The notes under the pieces are model-generated. The model was not told the DNA's origin, did no database searches, and saw nothing but the letters and a program-made list of their open reading frames with translations. From positions 1-64,000 of the forward strand of contig NZ_FPJG01000002.1 of assembly GCF_900119165.1 (NCBI RefSeq): a DNA stretch of 64,000 nt. Direction: 5' to 3'. Position 1 is the stretch's first letter. The number at the start of each line of letters is the position of its first letter. Made by a program: the position numbers and the translations under genes. Shown in pieces: positions 58,362 to 64,000 of this stretch. The stretch is from Amycolatopsis australiensis (GTDB lineage Bacteria; Actinomycetota; Actinomycetes; Mycobacteriales; Pseudonocardiaceae).

Positions 58362-58529
58362 ATGACCACACCCGAGCACCCGGAGATCACCGCGATGCGC
58401 CCGGCCTACCTCGCGCTGGCCGGCCTCGACGAGACGCGGCGCCGCCGGGCGGTGCGCTGGTTGCTGTCGCGCCTCGCCGACGATGAGACCGCGGAGCGGG
58501 CGGCCGCGGAGCTCAGCCGAGCCAGGTGA
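58362..58529 (+). CDS. hypothetical small protein, 55 aa
   Basis: ATG 58362 after GAAGGC. Helical (MRPAYLALAGLDETRRRRAV, RWLLSRLADDETAERAA). Small size and neighbouring ParE-like remnant suggest an antitoxin-like or unrelated helper; the evidence is thin. Confidence 0.45.
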   Translation: MTTPEHPEITAMRPAYLALAGLDETRRRRAVRWLLSRLADDETAERAAAELSRAR

Positions 58530-58676
58530 CGTCGAGGACGTCGACGCGGTCCTGGTCCTCCAGCACCAGGTAGGTGACCAGGCCGCGGCCGCGGCCCGGT
58601 CAGCGGCGCCAGCTCGAGGAGGTTGTACGGCAAGGACCCGGACGCCCGGGTGATCCTGTGACCCGCCGTGCGACAT
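58513..58676 (-). pseudogene. Remnant of a small ParE/RelE-like toxin gene
   Basis: On the minus strand one frame gives LPYNLLELAPLTG and, after a shift within a CCGCGG run, another gives RGRGLVTYLVLEDQDRVDVL then DVTWLG and a stop at 58513. The joined sequence resembles the C-terminal beta-hairpin of RelE/ParE-type toxins. The N-terminus is missing, so it is a broken relic. Overlaps the convergent 58362 gene by 17 bp. Confidence 0.4.
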
Positions 58677-58710
58677 AACTGCGACAGAAGCCGGGCAACG
58701 TCCGGCTGGC

Positions 58711-59220
58711 CTAGAAGCCCACGGCCTTGCAAGTCTTGGGATTGATGCACATCGAGAACTCGTCGCCGGTCGTCGGATCCTTGACTACCTGCAGACGCCC
58801 GCGGAAGTTCACCCAGTCGTCGGCGGGATACACCACCCCGCACAGGACGCACTCCGCAACATCGAGTGAGTGCGAGTCCGTCAACGCCCGCAATGCCCGG
58901 CATTCGGTGACGCGGGGCGACGTGCCATAGCCGCAGCGACACCAGGCACGCGAACGGTTTCCGCTGGGACTGAACCCGCTCATCCAGTGCACGATCACCG
59001 GCCGGATCGCCGCGCCGACCAAGAACGTCGGGAACTCGGGCTGGTTCAAGCCGTAGCGACGCGTCAGCCGATCAGCCACCGCGCGAGAGGCGGCGGCCTC
59101 CTCAGGCGGCGTGCCTGGGTGCGTGGCTCGCGTCATGAGAGCGCTCACGCGCCGACGGAGTTTCTCGCGGGTCACGCTCACTCCGAGCTTCCTCTCCCCC
59201 GCGGTGCGGGCGGTACTCAT
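58711..59220 (-). CDS. DUF2786-like protein with zinc-binding C-terminus, 169 aa
   Basis: ATG 59220. N-terminal ~50 residues match DUF2786: REKLRRRVSALMTRATHPGT, PPEEAAASRAVADRLTRRYG. The centre (FPTFLVGAAIRPVIVHWMSG) is beta-rich, and cysteines at CRCGYG, TECRAL, CVLCGV and MCINPKTC could bind one or two zinc ions. Unknown function; found in actinomycetes and their phages. Confidence 0.72.
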   Translation of the reverse strand: MSTARTAGERKLGVSVTREKLRRRVSALMTRATHPGTPPEEAAASRAVADRLTRRYGLNQPEFPTFLVGAAIRPVIVHWMSGFSPSGNRSRAWCRCGYGTSPRVTECRALRALTDSHSLDVAECVLCGVVYPADDWVNFRGRLQVVKDPTTGDEFSMCINPKTCKAVGF

Positions 59221-59236
59221 CGCACGGCCGGTCTAG

Positions 59237-59253
59237 CGATGCAGGCTGCATCA
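59237..59253. repeat. Dispersed 17-bp palindrome, copy 30
   Basis: CGATGCAGGCTGCATCA, in the 61-bp gap between the leftward genes ending at 59282 and starting at 59220. Confidence 0.85.
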
Positions 59254-59281
59254 GCTGGCTTGCCGCCTCATTCAGGGCTCG

Positions 59282-60625
59282 CTAAGCGACGTGGGCTCGT
59301 GCGGCGAGTTCGCGGATGCCGGGCAGGCTAGCGCCGCGGTGGTCGCGCAGGTTCCGGATGAGGTTGCGGGCGGTCGCGCGGGTGTGGACCTCGCCGGGGG
59401 CGCGGAGCTCGGCTTCGCGCAGCGCGTTGTACGCCGGGCCGGGCCGGTCGAGTGCGTGGTGGACGAGGGCCAGGTCGACGAGGTAGCGCCCTTGGCGTTC
59501 GGTGCTGGTGCCGGTGAAGGAACCGGCGGTGCGGGCGTAGTGCAGCGCGGCGGCCGGGTCGCCGAGCACGTGCAGCGCGGAGACCTGGTGGCTGGTGATG
59601 TTCGCGGTGAGCGGGCCGTGCAGCGCCCGATGGTCGGTGAGCCGGGCCGCGGTCCGGCTGGCGTCGGCGAGGAGGTCGAGGGCCAGGTCCCGGTTGCCCG
59701 CGCGCGCAGCGCCGTAGCCGGCGGTGCACATGAGCACGCTGTAGAGCGCGAGATGCTGCGGGGCGGCGCGGTTGCCGGTGTCGAGGTGCTCGACGGCGGC
59801 GAGTACGAGTTCTTGGGCGCGGTCGTGCTGCTTGCCGCGGCGGCAGACCGACGCCTTGACGCGTTCGGCCTCCGCGAGCAACAGCGGGTCGCTGGTACGG
59901 GTCGCGGCCCTGGACGCGCGGTCGGCGCTAATCCATTCGAGCCCGCTGGCAGGCAGCTTGATCAAGGCGCGGGTGATCAGCGTGTAGACCTCGGCCGCGA
60001 CGTCGTGTCCGCCACCGGTCGCGGCGCGCGTGGCTTCGGCGGTCCGCGCGAGCGACGGCAGGTCGCGGGCCAGCGTGAGGTAGTCGGCGCGGTCGAACGC
60101 CGCGCGGGCGGCCGTCAGCCTCTGCCGCAGCGCGGCGGTGGTCGCGGGGGCGGCCGGCGCGGATGGCCCGAGGAGGATGGGCTCGAGGTGGCGGGCCAGT
60201 AGGGCGGCCGGGTCCGGCTCGGCGGCGGCGAATCCGGTGTTCGTCGTCAGGCCGGAGCCGAGCAAGCTGGTGGTGGCCACCAGGAAAGTGCGGCGCCGCA
60301 TGTGGTCCTCCTCGGCTGGGCTGGTGTTCACCCTAGGAGAGCCGACCGGACGCTGCTGGGAGGCAACGCGGACGTGCAGGCCGAATGCTGTGGCGGGCAG
60401 ATCCAGCAGCTCGGCAAGACGCCGCAGCATCGCCGGATCGCGCGGCCGTCGTCGCGCGCCCTCGAAGCGGCTGATCATGCTCGGATGACACCCGAACCGG
60501 CGGGCCAGCTCGGATTGGCTGAGCCCGGCGCGACGTCGAGCGAGACGGATCACGGCAGCGTGATCCTCCCCCGCGATCGCGGCGGCAAGAGCTGCATCGT
60601 CGGCACGGGTCCATCGGGTTGGCAT
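59282..60625 (-). CDS. XRE-family regulator with TPR domain, 447 aa
   Basis: ATG 60625. N-terminal helix-turn-helix: VIRLARRRAGLSQSELARRFG, CHPSMISRFEGARRRPRDPA and LRRLAELLDLP. A Tat-like/hydrophobic segment (RRRTFLVATTSLLGSG) follows near residue 110, then TPR-like helices to the end (LALDLLADASRTAARLTDHR, GRYLVDLALVHHALDRPGPA). This architecture is common in actinomycetes, where the TPR part senses a peptide or partner. It is divergent from the oxidoreductase operon; the paired palindromes at 60689-60723 between them are its likely operator. Confidence 0.85.
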   Translation of the reverse strand: MPTRWTRADDAALAAAIAGEDHAAVIRLARRRAGLSQSELARRFGCHPSMISRFEGARRRPRDPAMLRRLAELLDLPATAFGLHVRVASQQRPVGSPRVNTSPAEEDHMRRRTFLVATTSLLGSGLTTNTGFAAAEPDPAALLARHLEPILLGPSAPAAPATTAALRQRLTAARAAFDRADYLTLARDLPSLARTAEATRAATGGGHDVAAEVYTLITRALIKLPASGLEWISADRASRAATRTSDPLLLAEAERVKASVCRRGKQHDRAQELVLAAVEHLDTGNRAAPQHLALYSVLMCTAGYGAARAGNRDLALDLLADASRTAARLTDHRALHGPLTANITSHQVSALHVLGDPAAALHYARTAGSFTGTSTERQGRYLVDLALVHHALDRPGPAYNALREAELRAPGEVHTRATARNLIRNLRDHRGASLPGIRELAARAHVA

Positions 60626-60688
60626 CGGGCGCCTCGATTCCGGGACAACACACCCAGCGTAGCCAGTTAGTGACGCGTCCGGCGTCGT

Positions 60689-60723
60689 TGTGCCGCATTG
60701 GCACAGCCGTGCCCGGCTGGCAC
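60689..60723. promoter_or_regulatory. Tandem GTGCC-n5-GGCAC operator sites
   Basis: TGTGCCGCATTGGCACA (60689-60705) and GTGCCCGGCTGGCAC (60709-60723), 20 bp apart (about two turns), in the 190-bp gap between the divergent XRE-TPR regulator and the oxidoreductase operon. Confidence 0.65.
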
Positions 60724-60813
60724 GAACCTCTGCCGCCATCCCCGGCGTAACGGCTTCCCTCGAACTCGCGACTCGGGGCGCAGGTCCCCCGTGCGACGGA
60801 CGGGAGCGGGCAA

Positions 60814-62214
60814 GTGAACATGACGCGATCAGCAGACATCGCGGTGATCGGCGCGGGCATCGTCGGCCTGGCGTGCGCGCTGGAACTCGCGCAGGCCGGA
60901 ACCTCGGTCGCGGTGGTCGCGCCGCGAACCGGCGACCACGCCGGCCAGGCCAGCCGCGCGGCCGGAGCGATGCTCACGGTGTTCTCCGAGGTGGAAGCCG
61001 CGCACCCACAGCAGCGGGTCGAGGTTGAAGTGGCGGAGCGGGTCGCTGCTCGCGCGGGCTACGACGCCTGGCTGGAACAGGTAGCCGACCTCGCCGGCCG
61101 ACCGGCCCCGGCACTCACGCCCGGTGTCTGGGTGACCGCCAGCGTCCCGGCCGACCGCGGAGAACTCGCCGCCATCGCGGCGGCCGCAGCGAACGCCGGG
61201 CTGGCCGGGCAGCTGCACTCACCCGGCGATGTGCCCGGCCTGCACTCGAAGTCGGTGTTCGAGGCCCTGTGGCTGCCGGGGGAAGCAGGAGTCGACGCCG
61301 GCGAACTGGTCGCGGCGGCCGCGGCCGCCGCGATGGCCCACCCCCGGATCGCCTGGTTCGACGCTGATGCATCCCGCATCACCGACAACGGAACTGATCT
61401 GCGGATCGAGGTCACCGACGGCGAGCCGGTCACCGCAGAGCACCTGGTCCTGGCCGCCGGCGTGCAGACCTCGGCGATCGTGCGCCGCTCCCCCGGCCTC
61501 GCCCTGGACCTCCCGCCCGTCTTGGCCGGACGCGGGGTCAGCATGATGCTGCAGGCCGTTCCGGAACGGGTCGAGTCCCCGATCCGGACCCCGAACCGCG
61601 GCTTCGCGTGCGGCGCGCACCTGGTCGCCCGCTCCGACGGGCGGACCTACCTCGGCGCGACGAACCGGCTCAGCACCCGGCCCGAGCCCGGCCGGCGGGC
61701 CAGCGTCGACGAGATCGCCACGCTGCTGCACGACGGCGTTCACGAGCTCAACGCCGGGCTCCGCGACGCCCAAGTGACCGACGTCCGCGTCGGATACCGG
61801 CCGTACACCGTCGACCACCTGCCACTCGTCGGCCGGACCGCGAACCACAAGGTGCTGGTGGCGACCGCGACCTACCGGTGTGGAATCCTGCTCGCTCCTC
61901 GGGTGGCCACGCTGATCCGCAGCGAACTCGAGCACCCCGGCACCCTCGACGACCATTCGTACTCGCCGCGACGGGCCATGCCCGTGCCCGACCTGGCCCA
62001 GCTCGTCCACGGCCGCGGTGACGCCTTGGCAGAGTTGCTGTGCCAGCCCGGCGGTCATCTGCCGGGCGGCGCCGTCGACCAGCTGGGCTCGGTGCTGTGC
62101 GCCGCTCTCGTCCACCAGCACGCCGATCCGGCGGTGCGGCGGCTCACCCGCAGCGCGCCCGTCGAAGAAGTTCTGCCGCTGCTCCTCGACGTCGCCGGGC
62201 GGAGCACACGATGA
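60814..62214 (+). CDS. FAD-dependent oxidoreductase (DAO/ThiO-like), 466 aa
   Basis: GTG 60814 lies 7 nt after GGGAG; ATG 60820 is the alternative. N-terminal dinucleotide-binding motif IAVIGAGIVGLACALELAQAG and a second FAD motif (GQASRAAGAMLT); the C-terminal ATG-like LVLAAGVQTSAIV, YRPYTVDHLPLVG and CGILLAPRVATLI fit the D-amino-acid-oxidase superfamily (ThiO, SoxA, glycine oxidase types). Substrate is probably an amine or amino acid. The last ~75 residues extend past the family core. It is followed without gap by an ACP-acyltransferase fusion, which suggests a substrate carried on a phosphopantetheine arm. Confidence 0.85.
   Translation: MNMTRSADIAVIGAGIVGLACALELAQAGTSVAVVAPRTGDHAGQASRAAGAMLTVFSEVEAAHPQQRVEVEVAERVAARAGYDAWLEQVADLAGRPAPALTPGVWVTASVPADRGELAAIAAAAANAGLAGQLHSPGDVPGLHSKSVFEALWLPGEAGVDAGELVAAAAAAAMAHPRIAWFDADASRITDNGTDLRIEVTDGEPVTAEHLVLAAGVQTSAIVRRSPGLALDLPPVLAGRGVSMMLQAVPERVESPIRTPNRGFACGAHLVARSDGRTYLGATNRLSTRPEPGRRASVDEIATLLHDGVHELNAGLRDAQVTDVRVGYRPYTVDHLPLVGRTANHKVLVATATYRCGILLAPRVATLIRSELEHPGTLDDHSYSPRRAMPVPDLAQLVHGRGDALAELLCQPGGHLPGGAVDQLGSVLCAALVHQHADPAVRRLTRSAPVEEVLPLLLDVAGRSTR
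61365..61381. repeat. Dispersed 17-bp palindrome, copy 31
   Basis: TGATGCATCCCGCATCA, inside the oxidoreductase gene. Confidence 0.7.
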
Positions 62215-63107
62215 CGCTGCCCGCCCAGCTGATCGACATGATCACCACCCTGCGCCCGCGTGCCGGCCTGGCCGTCGCCCTGGCCCCCGACACCGAGCTC
62301 GACGCGATCGGGTTCGACTCGCTGGACCGGATCCGGATCGCGGCCGCGCTCGAAGCCGCCTACGGCGTCACGATCCCCGACACCGCCCTCGCCGACGTCC
62401 GCCGGCTCGGCGACCTCGCCGACCTGGTCGAGCGCCCCGCGCCCACCGAACCGACCACGCTCGTACCGCTGGAGAAGATCCCTGCTCCCCGGGCGGCACC
62501 TGAGCAGCTGCCGGACGCGGTCATCCACCCCACGGCCGAGCTCGGCACCGGCGCTTGCGTCGGCCCCGGCAGCCGCGTGTGGCGCCGAGTCCTACTCGCA
62601 GACGGCGTCCGGGTCGGCAGTCAGTGCACGCTCGGCACCGACGTGCACCTCGGGCCCGGCACTCGCATCGGCGACCGCGTCAAGATCCAGAACGCCGTGC
62701 AGGCCTTCGGGACCACCATCGACGACGAAGTCCTGCTGTGCCCCGGCGTGCTGATCATCGAGGACAGCACGCCCCGCGCCGTCACCTCCGCTGGGCTCCC
62801 TCAGGCTGCTGACGACTGGACACCGCACCCGGTGACCGTCTGCCGGGGCGCCACCGTCGGCGCCGGCGCGATCCTGCTCCCCGGCGTCCAGGTGGGCGCA
62901 CATGCCATGGTTGCCGCCGGGGCCGTCGTCGACCGCGACGTCCCGCCGTACGCACTCGTCGCGGGCAACCCTCACCGGCAGATCGGTTGGGTCTGCCGGT
63001 GCGGAGGCCGGTTGTCCGGTACCGCCTGCGCCCGCTGCGGCGCTCGCTACGAGCACCGTGACACCCCTGCGGATACGAGGCGTCACCGGAGCCTACGCGG
63101 AGAGTGA
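62211..63107 (+). CDS. Acyl carrier protein-left-handed beta-helix acyltransferase fusion, 298 aa
   Basis: ATG 62211 overlaps the oxidoreductase stop (ATGA). Residues ~1-75 are an acyl carrier protein with S37 in IGFDSLDRIRIAAALE, the phosphopantetheine site. A linker leads to hexapeptide repeats (GTGACVGPGSRVWRRVLLAD, GVRVGSQCTLGTDVHLGPGT, ATVGAGAILLPGVQVGAHAM), the left-handed beta-helix of acyl/acetyltransferases such as WbpD/PglD. The C-terminus has CRCGGRLSGTACARCGARY, a zinc ribbon. The fusion of carrier and transferase in one chain suggests that the acyl group is passed on directly. Product unknown. Confidence 0.85.
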   Translation: MTLPAQLIDMITTLRPRAGLAVALAPDTELDAIGFDSLDRIRIAAALEAAYGVTIPDTALADVRRLGDLADLVERPAPTEPTTLVPLEKIPAPRAAPEQLPDAVIHPTAELGTGACVGPGSRVWRRVLLADGVRVGSQCTLGTDVHLGPGTRIGDRVKIQNAVQAFGTTIDDEVLLCPGVLIIEDSTPRAVTSAGLPQAADDWTPHPVTVCRGATVGAGAILLPGVQVGAHAMVAAGAVVDRDVPPYALVAGNPHRQIGWVCRCGGRLSGTACARCGARYEHRDTPADTRRHRSLRGE

Positions 63108-63134
63108 TAGAGGGGGCGGGATAGCCTGCCGTGC

Positions 63135-63647
63135 GTGACGACGCCCACCGCGACGCAGCAGCGCTTCTTCGAGAACTACCCGATGGCCATCCCGTCGGCC
63201 GGGGTGCTCTTCTTCGACGATCTCAACCACGAGCGCGTCCTGGTAGTGAAGCCGGCGGGCCGCAAGTGGTGGGAGATCCCCGGCGGCGTCAACGAAGCAC
63301 GACGCGGTGAGTCGCCGCTCGCCACCGCCCGCCGCGAGGTCGCCGAAGAACTCGGCCTCGACGTCACCGTCGGACGCCTGCTCGCCACGGACTCGATCCC
63401 CGAAGGCGACGACCACGCCCCCATGCTCGCCTTCGTCTACTACGGCGGCGTTCTCACCCCCGAACAGTATGCAGCGATCCGCTACGTCGACGGCGAGATC
63501 GGCGAGCAGGCGTACGTCGCCCCCGAACAACTCGCCGACCTGATGGTCCCCCGCCTGGCCCGCCGCGTCGCCGCCTGCGCCCTGCACGCACGCACGGGTA
63601 GCCCCGAGCCGCTTTGCCTCGAACACGGCGTCGTCCCCGCCTCCTGA
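63135..63647 (+). CDS. NUDIX hydrolase, 170 aa
   Basis: GTG 63135, 28 bp after the previous stop. The NUDIX box runs GGVNEARRGESPLATARREV then AEELGL (about 52-77), with the three metal-binding glutamates REVAEEL in place. Beta strands before it (AGVLFFDDLNHERVLVV, KWWEIPGG) are typical. Substrate could be a (deoxy)nucleoside diphosphate derivative. Likely last gene of the oxidoreductase operon. Confidence 0.9.
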   Translation: MTTPTATQQRFFENYPMAIPSAGVLFFDDLNHERVLVVKPAGRKWWEIPGGVNEARRGESPLATARREVAEELGLDVTVGRLLATDSIPEGDDHAPMLAFVYYGGVLTPEQYAAIRYVDGEIGEQAYVAPEQLADLMVPRLARRVAACALHARTGSPEPLCLEHGVVPAS

Positions 63648-64000
63648 CGGCTCACAACCTGGCCGATCCAGGCTGAATCACCCGATTGAGCCAGGGCGGG
63701 TCCGCGGCCCGCGTCGGCGCAGCGACTCGAAGGCTCGGCGTATAACGGCGTGTACGCCCCGCCGTGTCGCGAGCGTGAGACCGCAATATGCCTACACCCA
63801 GCCCGAGTTCACCCGAACGGTCGAACGTTCCTCTGGCTCGTATCGGCATCCGATGGCGATAGGATGGCGGTCTACTGTGGACGGTCGATTGACACTTTGC
63901 CACCTGCGCTTACTGCATTCAAATCGGACAGGTTGTAATCGAGGGGCAGTAATTTGCCGGTATATAAGGAAAGTATCTGCTGTTGATCTCTAGTGACTGA
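63648..64000. other. 353-bp region at the window end without a clear gene
   Basis: A dispersed repeat lies 17 bp after the NUDIX stop. The rest becomes AT-richer towards 64000, with TTGACA at 63889-63894 as a possible rightward -35 element for a gene beyond the window. Short open frames here have no supported start. Confidence 0.4.
63664..63680. repeat. Dispersed 17-bp palindrome, copy 32
   Basis: CGATCCAGGCTGAATCA, intergenic, after the NUDIX gene. Confidence 0.85.

Overview
This window looks like part of a large, mobilisable plasmid (or plasmid-derived element) of a high-GC actinomycete, most plausibly a Pseudonocardiaceae relative such as Amycolatopsis; the host assignment is inference from base composition, codon use and gene families. 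No rRNA, tRNA, ribosomal-protein or central-metabolism genes are visible. There are plasmid-type functions instead: a ParA/ParB partition operon (32.2-34.7 kb), a second orphan ParB-like protein (44-45.8 kb), a candidate primase-like replication protein facing a tyrosine recombinase (22.3-25.3 kb), and a MobC/relaxase mobilisation block (48.5-51.8 kb). I see no TraB/FtsK or type IV secretion genes, so transfer probably needs help or genes outside the window.

Layout. 0-8 kb: a frameshifted STAND/TPR regulator, small genes, a cytochrome P450, a LuxR-type STAND regulator with one frameshift, and an EspR-like XRE regulator. 8-14 kb: a secretome block with a lipoprotein, an S53 (sedolisin) protease, an L,D-transpeptidase and two small secreted proteins. 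14-21.4 kb: an overlapping operon with GP88-like, PP-loop ATPase and XF1762-like proteins, a DNA methyltransferase, a queuosine-precursor (VUT/YhhQ) transporter and a DpdA-like DNA 7-deazaguanine transglycosylase, then cupin and membrane proteins. 22-25 kb: candidate replication protein and recombinase. 25-32 kb: unknown plasmid genes plus a DddA-like deaminase/Imm1 toxin-immunity pair. 32-35 kb: partition. 35-40.5 kb: leftward operons including an ATP-dependent DNA ligase. 40.5-46 kb: a large nested inverted repeat, a promoter/operator family, an ArdC-like antirestriction protein and the orphan ParB. 46-52 kb: coiled-coil proteins, oriT-like region, MobC and relaxase. 52-56 kb: DnaE2-type error-prone polymerase and a GNAT protein. 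56-64 kb: unknown genes, an XRE-TPR regulator divergent from an FAD oxidoreductase/ACP-acyltransferase fusion operon, and a NUDIX hydrolase.

Three things stand out. First, a 17-bp interrupted palindrome (consensus YGATnCAGSCTGnATCR) occurs about 32 times, roughly every 2 kb, and often supplies stop codons of flanking genes. Second, a different palindrome (GTAATCCSGGATTAC) sits three times inside parB, once upstream of parA and once 4 kb away, which makes it a strong candidate for a non-canonical parS. Third, the plasmid pairs a YhhQ-type transporter with a DpdA-like enzyme next to a methyltransferase and also carries an ArdC-like protein. Together these suggest that it protects its DNA from host restriction by base modification.

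Genes were called from reading frame, codon composition, ribosome-binding sites and remembered family motifs only; no database search was run.
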